A DNA stretch of 64,000 nucleotides. Source: Pseudomonas lini (GTDB taxonomy: Bacteria > Pseudomonadota > Gammaproteobacteria > Pseudomonadales > Pseudomonadaceae). The notes below the pieces were generated by a model. That model ran no database searches, had not been told where the DNA came from, and saw nothing but the letters and a program-made list of their open reading frames with translations. The DNA lies in assembly GCF_001042905.1 (NCBI RefSeq), contig NZ_JYLB01000005.1, positions 186,001-250,000 of the forward strand, read 5' to 3'. This document shows positions 8,303 to 16,275 of this stretch, piece after piece (the first letter of the stretch is position 1; each line of letters begins with the position of its first letter). The position numbers and the translations under genes are program-made.

Positions 8303-9967
8303 ATGACTACGAGCATCACGGCGGACGGCCTCAAAGCCGACCAGCCCGCGTTCCTTTCCAAGGAGCGCATCATCGCCAAGCCCGGTTTTAACCGTTGGCT
8401 GGTACCACCGGCCGCTCTGGCCATCCACCTGTGCATCGGCATGGCCTACGGTTTTTCGGTGTTCTGGTTGCCGTTGTCCAAAGCCCTGGGCGTCACCAAG
8501 GCCGTGACTTGCGCGCCGGACATGAGCTTCATCGCTCAGGTCTTTTCGTCTCAATGCGACTGGCCGATCTCGATGCTCGGCTGGATCTACACCCTGTTCT
8601 TCATCTTCCTTGGCTGCTCGGCAGCGATCTGGGGCGGCTGGCTGGAACACGCAGGTCCTCGCAAGGCCGGTGTGGTGTCGGCACTGTGCTGGTGTGGCGG
8701 TCTGCTGATTTCGGCGCTGGGGGTCTATACCCACCAGATCTGGTTGATGTGGATCGGCTCCGGGGTCATTGGCGGTATTGGCCTGGGCCTGGGTTACATC
8801 TCGCCGGTCTCGACCCTGATCAAGTGGTTCCCGGACAAGCGCGGCATGGCCACAGGCATGGCGATCATGGGCTTCGGCGGTGGCGCGATGGTGGGTGCTC
8901 CTCTGGCTGCAGCGCTGATGGGCCACTTTGCTTCGCCAACCAGCGTGGGCGTATGGCAGAGCTTCCTGGTAATGGCCGCGATCTACTTCGTGTTCATGAT
9001 CGGTGGCGCGCTGTCCTACCGCGTTCCGCCAACTGGCTGGAAGCCTGAAGGCTGGACTGCTCCGGCGAAAAAAGCGTCGAACTCGATGATCACTCACCGT
9101 CACGTCCATGTGAATGTGGCGTGGAAAACTCCGCAATTCCGTCTGGTGTGGCTGGTGCTGTGCCTGAACGTTTCGGCGGGTATCGGCATCCTCGGCATGG
9201 CTTCGCCGCTGTTGCAGGAAGTTTTCGCCGGTAAATTGCTGGGCACTGACCAGACATTTGGTCAGCTGGATGCCGGGCAACTGGCCTCGATCGCAGCGAT
9301 TGCGGCCGGTTTCACCGGTTTGCTGAGCCTGTTCAACATTGGTGGCCGGTTCTTCTGGGCTTCGTTCTCGGATTACCTGGGTCGCAAAAACACTTATTTC
9401 GTGTTCTTCGCCTTGGGTTTTGCGCTGTATGCGTTGATCCCGAACCTCGGTCATCTGGGCAGCGTCGCGCTGTTCGTGGCGGCGTTCTGCATCATTCTGT
9501 CGATGTACGGCGGTGGTTTTGCGACAGTGCCGGCTTATCTGGCGGACCTGTTCGGTACGCAAATGGTCGGTGCGATCCACGGTCGTCTGCTGACCGCGTG
9601 GGCGGCGGCGGGTGTGTTGGGGCCGGTGTTGGTGAACTACCTGCGTGAATATCAGCTGAGCATCGGCGTTGAACGTGCCGCAGCTTACGACATCACCCTG
9701 TACATCCTCGCGGGCCTGCTGGTGCTGGGTTTCCTGTGCAACCTGATGGTTCGCCCGGTGGCCGACAAGTACTTCATGACCGACGCTGAACTGGCCGCCG
9801 AGCAGGCGCTGGGCCACGACAAAGGTGCTGACGCCAGCACCGTGCTGGAGTGGAAAGCGGATGCGGGCACCAAGCCATTGGCGGTGGCTGCGTGGCTGGT
9901 GGTGGGCATTCCGTTGGCATGGGGTGTTTGGGTGACGCTGCAGAAAACCGCAGTGCTGTTCCACTAA
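8303..9967 (+). CDS. OFA-family (oxalate/formate antiporter-type) MFS transporter
   Basis: The frame is open from 8132, but the ATG at 8303 (begins MTTSITADGLK) follows GGGGGAAACACC and gives a 554-aa protein of normal family layout. Twelve or more membrane segments are visible, with the MFS loop-2/3 motif LGRK (SDYLGRKNTYF) in the second half and GxxGxGxGY in TM4-5 (GGIGLGLGYISP). An extra extracellular loop with two cysteines (TCAPDMSF...SSQCDW, residues ~65-85) sits between TM1 and TM2. An extra C-terminal hydrophobic segment ends the protein. The family moves small carboxylates in exchange; the substrate here is unknown. Confidence 0.88.
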   Translation: MTTSITADGLKADQPAFLSKERIIAKPGFNRWLVPPAALAIHLCIGMAYGFSVFWLPLSKALGVTKAVTCAPDMSFIAQVFSSQCDWPISMLGWIYTLFFIFLGCSAAIWGGWLEHAGPRKAGVVSALCWCGGLLISALGVYTHQIWLMWIGSGVIGGIGLGLGYISPVSTLIKWFPDKRGMATGMAIMGFGGGAMVGAPLAAALMGHFASPTSVGVWQSFLVMAAIYFVFMIGGALSYRVPPTGWKPEGWTAPAKKASNSMITHRHVHVNVAWKTPQFRLVWLVLCLNVSAGIGILGMASPLLQEVFAGKLLGTDQTFGQLDAGQLASIAAIAAGFTGLLSLFNIGGRFFWASFSDYLGRKNTYFVFFALGFALYALIPNLGHLGSVALFVAAFCIILSMYGGGFATVPAYLADLFGTQMVGAIHGRLLTAWAAAGVLGPVLVNYLREYQLSIGVERAAAYDITLYILAGLLVLGFLCNLMVRPVADKYFMTDAELAAEQALGHDKGADASTVLEWKADAGTKPLAVAAWLVVGIPLAWGVWVTLQKTAVLFH

Positions 9968-10020
9968 GAGACGCTTTGTGCCTGGCATGTGTTGTATCAG
10001 GCACATTGGTTTTATGCCCG

Positions 10021-10116
10021 AAAAGATCGCAGCCTTCGGCAGCTCCTACGGTCAGCGTTCACATCACATTGTGTGGACGCGGTCGGTGTAGGAGCTGCCG
10101 GAGGCTGCGATCTTTT
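10021..10116. repeat. REP doublet, family A
   Basis: Inverted copies reading GATCGCAGCCTTCGGCAGCT and its complement flank a 30-bp core with its own small palindrome (ACATTGTGT). It lies between the transporter and the his operon. Confidence 0.85.
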
Positions 10117-10205
10117 GCTTGTACTGACATGTCTATCCCCGACAGCAAGGGATTCACTCCGTCAGTGATATCACCTCTCGTGTTTCTGTTTAGCGCCCGC
10201 GACCC

Positions 10206-10211
10206 TATAAT
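10206..10211 (+). promoter_or_regulatory. Likely -10 box of the his promoter
   Basis: A perfect TATAAT at 10206-10211 lies 40 bp before hisB. The -35 side is poor (TTTCTG at 17 bp spacing). No leader peptide or attenuator was seen. Confidence 0.45.
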
Positions 10212-10251
10212 GGCTGCCTTTTTCGCCCCAATGATTTTTGCGGAGCTGGTG

Positions 10252-10845
10252 ATGGCCGAACGTATGGCGTCTGTCGAGCGCGACACTCTGGAAACCCAGA
10301 TCAAAGCCTCGATCAACCTGGATGGCACCGGAAAGGCCCGATTTGATATCGGTGTACCTTTTCTTGAGCACATGCTGGACCAGATCGCCCGTCACGGGCT
10401 GATCGACCTGGATATTGTCAGCAAGGGCGACCTGCATATCGACGACCACCACACGGTGGAAGACGTCGGTATCACTTTGGGTCAGGCCTTCGCCAAAGCC
10501 ATCGGCGACAAGAAAGGCATCCGTCGCTACGGCCATGCCTACGTGCCGCTCGATGAAGCGCTGTCGCGCGTGGTGATCGACTTCTCCGGCCGCCCTGGCC
10601 TGCAGATGCATGTTCCTTATACCCGCGCTACCGTCGGCGGTTTCGATGTTGACCTGTTCCAGGAATTCTTCCAGGGCTTCGTCAACCACGCCCTTGTCAG
10701 CCTGCACATCGACAACCTGCGTGGCACCAACACCCACCACCAGATCGAAACCGTGTTCAAGGCTTTCGGCCGCGCCCTGCGCATGGCTGTGGAGCTGGAT
10801 GACCGCATGGCCGGTCAGATGCCGTCGACCAAAGGCGTTCTGTAA
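10252..10845 (+). CDS. hisB: Imidazoleglycerol-phosphate dehydratase HisB
   Basis: A 197-aa enzyme for the dehydration of imidazoleglycerol phosphate in histidine synthesis. The two metal-binding motifs DDHHTVED (residues ~63-70) and THHQIETVFKAFGRAL (near residue 165) are intact, as is FLEHMLDQIARHG. The frame extends upstream to 9850, but the ATG at 10252 with GCGGAGCTGGTG before it gives the usual family length. It is the monofunctional form, without the phosphatase domain of enterobacterial HisB. Its stop overlaps hisH by 1 bp (TAATG). Confidence 0.97.
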   Translation: MAERMASVERDTLETQIKASINLDGTGKARFDIGVPFLEHMLDQIARHGLIDLDIVSKGDLHIDDHHTVEDVGITLGQAFAKAIGDKKGIRRYGHAYVPLDEALSRVVIDFSGRPGLQMHVPYTRATVGGFDVDLFQEFFQGFVNHALVSLHIDNLRGTNTHHQIETVFKAFGRALRMAVELDDRMAGQMPSTKGVL

Positions 10846-11483
10846 TGCAGACGGTCGCGGTTATCGATTACGGCATGGGCAACCTGCACTCGGTGGCCAA
10901 GGCCCTCGAGCACGTCGGTGCCGGCAAAGTGCTGATCACCAGCGATGCCGATGTGATTCGCGAAGCCGATCGCGTGGTATTTCCCGGCGTCGGTGCGATT
11001 CGCGATTGCATGGCGGAGATCCGTCGCCTGGGCTTCGACTCGCTGGTGCGTGAAGTCAGCCAGGACCGTCCGTTCCTTGGCATCTGCGTGGGCATGCAAG
11101 CTTTGCTCGACCACAGCGAAGAGAACGACGGCGTCGATTGCATTGGCCTGTTTCCGGGCGCGGTGAAGTTTTTCGGCAAAGACCTGCATGAAGACGGCGA
11201 ACACCTGAAAGTCCCGCACATGGGCTGGAACGAAGTGAGGCAGACGGTGAGTCACCCGCTGTGGCACGACATTCCGGACTTGGCGCGTTTCTACTTCGTG
11301 CACAGCTACTACATTGCTGCCGGCAATGCGCGGCAGGTGGTGGGCAGCGGTCACTACGGTGTCGATTTCGCCGCAGCGCTGGCCGATGGCTCGCGTTTCG
11401 CCGTGCAGTTCCACCCGGAGAAGAGCCATACCCATGGCCTGCAATTGCTGCAGAACTTCGCTGCGTGGGATGGTCGCTGGTAA
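10845..11483 (+). CDS. hisH: Imidazole glycerol phosphate synthase, glutaminase subunit HisH
   Basis: A 212-aa class I amidotransferase that supplies ammonia to HisF. The nucleophile Cys is in GICVGMQALL (residues ~80-90), and the His/Glu pair is in QFHPEKSH near residue 193. It is read directly from the hisB stop and runs into the DUF2164 start with no gap, so the genes are translationally coupled. Confidence 0.97.
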   Translation: MQTVAVIDYGMGNLHSVAKALEHVGAGKVLITSDADVIREADRVVFPGVGAIRDCMAEIRRLGFDSLVREVSQDRPFLGICVGMQALLDHSEENDGVDCIGLFPGAVKFFGKDLHEDGEHLKVPHMGWNEVRQTVSHPLWHDIPDLARFYFVHSYYIAAGNARQVVGSGHYGVDFAAALADGSRFAVQFHPEKSHTHGLQLLQNFAAWDGRW

Positions 11484-11741
11484 ATGGCCGTCAAGAAGAA
11501 GCTGCCGATCCTGACCCTCACTCCCGAACAGGAGAACGAGGCCAATCACAAGATCAAACGCTTCATGGAGGATCGCTTCGAACTGGACCTGGGTTCGTTC
11601 GAAGCGGCTGAAATCCTTGAGCTGTTTACCCGCGAAATTGCTCCGCACTATTACAACAGGGCGATTTTCGATGTGCAGACGCACCTCAAAGAGAGGTTCG
11701 AAAGCATCGAAAGCGACCTGTGGGCGCTCGAGAAAAACTGA
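11484..11741 (+). CDS. DUF2164 family protein
   Basis: An 85-aa protein with the DUF2164 signature: a short Lys-rich N-terminus, helical FMEDRFELDLGSFEAAEILE and the motif APHYYNRAIFDVQ. It is probably cytoplasmic, all-alpha and of unknown function. It starts at the base after the hisH stop, inside the his operon and 42 bp before hisA. That position is repeated in other Pseudomonas, which hints at co-regulation but not at a role in histidine synthesis. Confidence 0.85.
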   Translation: MAVKKKLPILTLTPEQENEANHKIKRFMEDRFELDLGSFEAAEILELFTREIAPHYYNRAIFDVQTHLKERFESIESDLWALEKN

Positions 11742-11783
11742 TTTCCGAGCGAAGCTGAATACTCGAATTTGAAGGTTTGCCAG

Positions 11784-12521
11784 ATGCTGATTATTCCCGC
11801 TATCGATCTCAAAGACGGTGCCTGTGTTCGTCTGCGCCAGGGCCGCATGGAAGATTCCACGGTGTTCTCCGATGACCCGGTGAGCATGGCTGCCAAGTGG
11901 GTGGAAGGCGGTTGCCGCCGTCTGCATCTGGTCGACCTGAACGGTGCTTTCGAAGGCCAGCCGGTCAACGGCGAAGTGGTCACCGCCATCGCCAAGCGCT
12001 ACCCGAACCTGCCGATTCAGATCGGCGGCGGTATCCGCTCGCTGGAAACCATCGAACACTACGTGAAAGCGGGCGTGAGCTACGTGATCATCGGTACCAA
12101 AGCCGTGAAAGATCCGGCTTTCGTTGCTGAAGCCTGCCGTGCGTTCCCAGGCAAGGTGATCGTCGGTCTGGATGCCAAAGACGGTTTTGTCGCCACCGAC
12201 GGCTGGGCTGAAATCAGCACCATTCAGGTGATTGACCTGGCCAAGCAATTCGAAGCCGACGGCGTGTCCGCGATCGTTTATACCGACATCGCCAAAGACG
12301 GCATGATGCAGGGCTGCAACGTTTCGTACACCGCCGCCCTGGCCGCGGCGACGAAGATTCCGGTGATCGCTTCCGGCGGTATCCACAATCTGGGTGACAT
12401 CAAGTCGCTGCTCGACGCCAAGGCGCCAGGCATCATCGGCGCCATCACCGGCCGGGCGATTTACGAAGGCACCCTCGATGTCGCTGAAGCGCAAGCTTTC
12501 TGCGATTCGTACAAAGGCTGA
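11784..12521 (+). CDS. hisA: ProFAR isomerase HisA
   Basis: A 245-aa (beta/alpha)8 barrel enzyme that opens the ribose of ProFAR in histidine synthesis. The N-terminus MLIIPAIDLKDGACVRL carries the catalytic Asp8. The second-half acid is in VYTDIAKDGMM, and the phosphate-binding loops GGGIRS and ASGGIHN are present. The TTG-started extension from 11769 was rejected in favour of ATG at 11784, which matches family length. Confidence 0.97.
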   Translation: MLIIPAIDLKDGACVRLRQGRMEDSTVFSDDPVSMAAKWVEGGCRRLHLVDLNGAFEGQPVNGEVVTAIAKRYPNLPIQIGGGIRSLETIEHYVKAGVSYVIIGTKAVKDPAFVAEACRAFPGKVIVGLDAKDGFVATDGWAEISTIQVIDLAKQFEADGVSAIVYTDIAKDGMMQGCNVSYTAALAAATKIPVIASGGIHNLGDIKSLLDAKAPGIIGAITGRAIYEGTLDVAEAQAFCDSYKG

Positions 12522-12530
12522 GGACTCACC

Positions 12531-13301
12531 ATGGCGCTGGCCAAACGCATCATCCCTTGCCTGGACGTGGATAACGGCCGGGTGGTCAAGGGCGTCAAGT
12601 TCGAGAATATTCGCGACGCCGGCGACCCGGTGGAAATCGCCCGTCGTTACGACGAGCAAGGTGCCGACGAGATTACCTTTCTCGACATCACCGCCAGCGT
12701 CGACGGTCGCGACACCACGCTGCACACCGTCGAACGCATGGCCAGCCAGGTGTTCATTCCGCTGACCGTGGGTGGCGGTGTGCGTACCGTGCAGGACATT
12801 CGCAACTTGCTCAATGCTGGCGCGGACAAGGTCTCGATCAACACCGCTGCGGTGTTCAATCCGGAATTCGTCGGCGAAGCGGCCCAGCATTTCGGGTCGC
12901 AATGCATCGTCGTCGCCATCGACGCGAAGAAGGTTTCCGGTCCGGGCGAAACCCCGCGCTGGGAAATCTTCACCCACGGTGGTCGCAAGCCAACCGGCCT
13001 CGACGCCGTTGAGTGGGCGAAGAAGATGGAAGGCCTGGGTGCCGGTGAAATCCTGTTGACCAGCATGGACCAGGACGGCATGAAAAACGGCTTCGACCTG
13101 GGCGTCACCCGCGCCATCAGCGATGCGCTGGGGATTCCGGTGATCGCGTCCGGCGGTGTTGGCAACTTGCAGCACTTGGCCGACGGCATCCTTGAAGGCC
13201 ACGCCAGCGCGGTGCTGGCGGCGAGTATTTTCCACTTCGGCGAATACACCGTGCAGGAAGCCAAGGCCTACATGGCTCATCGCGGCATCGTGATGCGCTA
13301 A
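12531..13301 (+). CDS. hisF: Imidazole glycerol phosphate synthase, cyclase subunit HisF
   Basis: A 256-aa barrel partner of HisH that cyclises PRFAR with ammonia. The catalytic Asp11 (CLDVDNGRVVKG) and Asp130 (VVAIDAKKV) are present, as are the phosphate loops GGGVRT and ASGGVGN. It begins 9 bp after hisA. hisI and hisE are not in this window, as is usual for Pseudomonas, where his genes are split. Confidence 0.97.
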   Translation: MALAKRIIPCLDVDNGRVVKGVKFENIRDAGDPVEIARRYDEQGADEITFLDITASVDGRDTTLHTVERMASQVFIPLTVGGGVRTVQDIRNLLNAGADKVSINTAAVFNPEFVGEAAQHFGSQCIVVAIDAKKVSGPGETPRWEIFTHGGRKPTGLDAVEWAKKMEGLGAGEILLTSMDQDGMKNGFDLGVTRAISDALGIPVIASGGVGNLQHLADGILEGHASAVLAASIFHFGEYTVQEAKAYMAHRGIVMR

Positions 13302-13374
13302 ACAGTACAGGCCAGTGGACAGCATGGCGGGCTCAAGGCACTCTTGGGCACGCCATGGATTCCGGTAGCCCGAC

Positions 13375-14130
13375 ATGCTTAAACGTCTTCTTCTTGTCCT
13401 CGCCAGCGCTTCTCTGTTGCTCATCAGCGGAGCCCACGCCGAAGAAAATCCCGGCACCGGTCTGGTGTTGCTGACGGAAAACTTCCCGCCGTACAACATG
13501 GCGAAGAATGGCAAGAATTTCGCTCAGGACGAGAACATCAATGGCATTGCCGTGGACATCGTCCGTGAGATGTTCAAACGCGCCGACATCACTTACAGCC
13601 TGACGCTGCGTTTCCCTTGGGAGCGAATCTACAAGCTCGCCCTGGAAAAGCCTGGTTATGGCGTGTTCGTGATGGCGCGGTTACCGGACCGCGAGAAACT
13701 CTTCAAGTGGGTCGGCCCTATCGGCCCGGACGACTGGATCCTGCTGGCCAAGGCCGATAGCAAGATCACCCTCGAGTCACTGGAGCAGGCGCGCAAATAC
13801 AAGATCGGCGCCTACAAGGGCGATGCAATTGCCGAGACGCTGGCCAAGCAAGGACTGAAACCGATTGTTGTGCTGCGCGATCAAGACAATGCAAAAAAAC
13901 TGGTCAATGGCCAGATCGACCTGTGGGCCACCGGTGACCCGGCAGGCCGCTATCTGGCGCGCCAGGAAGGCGTGAGCGGGCTCAAGACCGTGCTGCGCTT
14001 CAACAGCGCCGAGTTGTACCTGGCGCTGAATAAAGACGTTCCGGATGACGTCGTGGCCAAGCTTCAGGCAGCGTTGGATCAGCTGCGCAAGGAAGGCGTG
14101 GTGGACGACATCATGGGGCGGTATTTGTAG
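13375..14130 (+). CDS. Periplasmic amino-acid-type solute-binding protein (family 3)
   Basis: A 251-aa protein with a signal peptide (LKRLLLVLASASLLLISGAHA, cleavage near residue 22). The mature protein resembles SBP family 3: the opening VLLTENFPPYNM, then GIAVDIVREMFKRADI and PWERIYKLALEKPGYGVFVMARLPDRE. No permease or ATPase is adjacent, so it is an orphan binding protein. It could serve a distant ABC transporter or a sensor. It lies 73 bp downstream of hisF and may be read through from the his operon. Confidence 0.85.
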   Translation: MLKRLLLVLASASLLLISGAHAEENPGTGLVLLTENFPPYNMAKNGKNFAQDENINGIAVDIVREMFKRADITYSLTLRFPWERIYKLALEKPGYGVFVMARLPDREKLFKWVGPIGPDDWILLAKADSKITLESLEQARKYKIGAYKGDAIAETLAKQGLKPIVVLRDQDNAKKLVNGQIDLWATGDPAGRYLARQEGVSGLKTVLRFNSAELYLALNKDVPDDVVAKLQAALDQLRKEGVVDDIMGRYL

Positions 14131-14133
14131 CAA

Positions 14134-15372
14134 TCATCTCGATGTGGTCTGAAGCGTAGTGTCCGGCGTCGCGCTCAAGTACACGGCACTTGTAAACACG
14201 TTATTCAACGTCGCCCTTGTCAGCTGCTGCTCCCTTGAGGCGACGCCGATAATGCACAGTGCATGTGCGCCGCTTTGTGGCCCGATTTCAGTATTGATGT
14301 AAGCATCTTCAGCGCTGGTGGCGGCGCTGTAATTGTCGGGGGCCTTGCAGTCCCTGGCGTTATGGACCGTTTTATAGCGATAGAAGGGCGCCTCAAGGGA
14401 AAACCTGAAATCCCAGGTAGGCAATACGATCTGCCCATCCGCATTTTGCGTTCTATGAACGTATGACTTGAGCTTCCAGGGCTCCGCGACAGTCAGCTCG
14501 ACCGGCTCCAACGAACAGTCCGCCCCATCGCCGTTGAAGACCCCGTCAATAAAGCACTTGTGCAGAAAGTTGGCCGAGTAGCTGTAGTTAAAACGGGCGG
14601 CCTTGCAAGACATCGAGTGCTCACAGTCGGGCGGCGATGGGGTATTGCGGGAGGCCACGACTTTACTGACGATGCCGGTAATTTCGTTGGTGCGGCGATT
14701 CAGCATCGGGCTACCGGAGCTGCCAGCGTAAAGGTCGCAGCTGTTTTTCATGGCCAAAGGGAACACCCCAGGGTGATCGACGAATGTTCCGGCGGTTTGT
14801 TCGGCGCAGGCGCTCAATCGAAGCCCCTGTTCGGTAAAGCCGCCCGGCGCGCCAATGTTAAGCGCATCCTGACTCTCGTAGGTTTGATGGGACGCCAGCT
14901 TGAGCGGGTTGACCCCGGCCTGTATCAGCGACGCCAATGTCGCGTCGACTTCGAGTACTGCAAGATCGGTCCCGACCAGGCTGCTCCATCGGGCAGTTCG
15001 GATGGCGTATTGGCGTTTGCGCTGTGGCACGTCATGAAAGTAGTGGAAGGTGACGCTGGCTTTCAAAGGCAGATTGGTCCGCGCCGAACCGTACTCAAAG
15101 AACACGCAATGACCGCTGGTGAGCAGGTAAGCAGGACCAGTGGCTTGGCCTTGTCTGTTACGCGTGTCCAGTAGAACGGCGCTGCAGGTCTCGCCCGATT
15201 GGAGGCTGAGTCGTCCCACGCCGCTCCAGATCTCATAAAAATTTTCGCTGTTTTGCAGGGCTCTTGACGGTGAATCGTTGACGGCGTCTTCGCCCAGGTC
15301 GCGGGCCTGCACGGCGGAAATAGCCAGCAGGCCAATCACGCCGGCGAAGCAAAAGAAGCTGAGATATTTCAT
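14134..15372 (-). CDS. Secreted trypsin-like serine protease with C-terminal extension
   Basis: About 412 aa. A signal peptide ends near QA-RD (residue 24). The trypsin-fold triad is visible as His88 in LTSGHC, Asp136 in GTDLAVLE and Ser219 in AGSSGSPML (numbered from the chosen start). Several Cys pairs suggest disulphides. After residue ~270 follows a ~140-residue extension (SLEPVELTVAEPWKLK onward) with no recognised domain. Two ATGs exist: the one at 15378 touches AAGGA, while the one at 15372 sits 6 nt from it, so I prefer 15372. Neighbouring genes give no clue to its target. Confidence 0.8.
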   Translation of the reverse strand: MKYLSFFCFAGVIGLLAISAVQARDLGEDAVNDSPSRALQNSENFYEIWSGVGRLSLQSGETCSAVLLDTRNRQGQATGPAYLLTSGHCVFFEYGSARTNLPLKASVTFHYFHDVPQRKRQYAIRTARWSSLVGTDLAVLEVDATLASLIQAGVNPLKLASHQTYESQDALNIGAPGGFTEQGLRLSACAEQTAGTFVDHPGVFPLAMKNSCDLYAGSSGSPMLNRRTNEITGIVSKVVASRNTPSPPDCEHSMSCKAARFNYSYSANFLHKCFIDGVFNGDGADCSLEPVELTVAEPWKLKSYVHRTQNADGQIVLPTWDFRFSLEAPFYRYKTVHNARDCKAPDNYSAATSAEDAYINTEIGPQSGAHALCIIGVASREQQLTRATLNNVFTSAVYLSATPDTTLQTTSR

Positions 15373-15476
15373 GTCCATTCCTTGGTGATGAAATTCGGGG
15401 TGAGCGCTATCGTGGCACGCGTCTGTGTGCCGACAGATATAAATAGTTATCGCGAAATGGAGTGGGCTGCGAGGAA

Positions 15477-16274
15477 TTACCGGGCGGTCGGGAAGCGGTA
15501 CTGGCCATCCTTGCCGTGCGCTGCCGTTGCACGATTGCCGCGCACGCTGATCATCTGTTGGATATCGATCCAGGCAATGCCCTGAGCCTTGAGCTTGGGC
15601 AATTCACGTTCAAGCACCGCCAATGTCTGCGGATACGGATGCCCGATCATTACCGCAGAACCCTGCTTTCGCGCCAGGCTGATAGCCGTCTGCAACTGAG
15701 TGAAGATCGCGGCTTCAGTGGGCTCGTCATCCAGGAACACATCCCGCGAAACGCTCGCCAAACCGATCTTCTGCGCCTCCGCGGCCGCCACGGTTTGCGC
15801 GCTGGTGCGGCTGTCGACGAAGAATTTGTGCCGACGCTGCAAGTCCGCCATCAGCCAGGCCATGGCCGGTTGCTGCGCGGTCATGCGGCTGCCCATGTGG
15901 TTGTTGATGCCAGCGGTATACGGCACAGCCTTGAACGCTGCGTTCAAGCGCTTCTCGAGTTCTTCGATAGGTAATTCGGGATGCTAGGCAAACGGCCCGG
16001 TGGCCGGGGCCATGGGCATGTGCAGGATGACGATCTTGCCGGCGCGATGGGCTTCGCGGGCGAACTCGGTGGCGTGGGGAGTGTCGGGCATGATTGCCGC
16101 GGTGACCGGGCCGGGCAGCGCCAGCACACGGCGATCCTGGAGCAGGTTCTGCCCCAGGTCATCGATGATCAGGCTCAGATAAGCCTTGTGAGGTGTGGCC
16201 GCTGTTGTGGCAGGCGCCGCGTGAGCGACACCCGCCAGACAGCACAGCAGACCAAGGAGCAACCGCAGGCGCAT
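15477..16274 (-). pseudogene. YibQ-type divergent polysaccharide deacetylase, interrupted by an in-frame amber codon
   Basis: A signal peptide (MRLRLLLGLLCCLAGVAHA) and the family opening YLSLIIDDLGQNL are followed by MPDTPHATEFAREAHRAGK and ILHMPMAPATGPFA. A TAG at 15984-15986 then interrupts the frame. The same frame continues without any shift (HPELPIEELEKRLNAAF...INNHMGSRMT...FFVDSRTSA...IGHPYPQT) to a stop at 15477. The whole unit (265 coding positions plus stop) is normal length for the family, and the TAG falls where a Trp (TGG) would be expected before HPEL, so a single G-to-A change explains it. It begins 1 bp after the ctpA stop. It may be a true pseudogene, a base-call error, or a gene read through at low level. 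Confidence 0.85.
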
Positions 16275-16275
16275 C

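Noticed and set aside
9850..10251. Longer N-terminus of HisB
   Set aside because: It would overlap the transporter end and read through a REP element; the family starts at 10252.
10815..13514. An 899-residue open frame on the minus strand across the his genes
   Set aside because: It is fully antisense to hisH, hisA and hisF, has no family features, and arises from the third-position GC bias of the real genes.
15477..16274. Frameshift in the deacetylase gene
   Set aside because: The distance between the two halves is a multiple of three and the frame is continuous through one TAG, so it is a nonsense codon.
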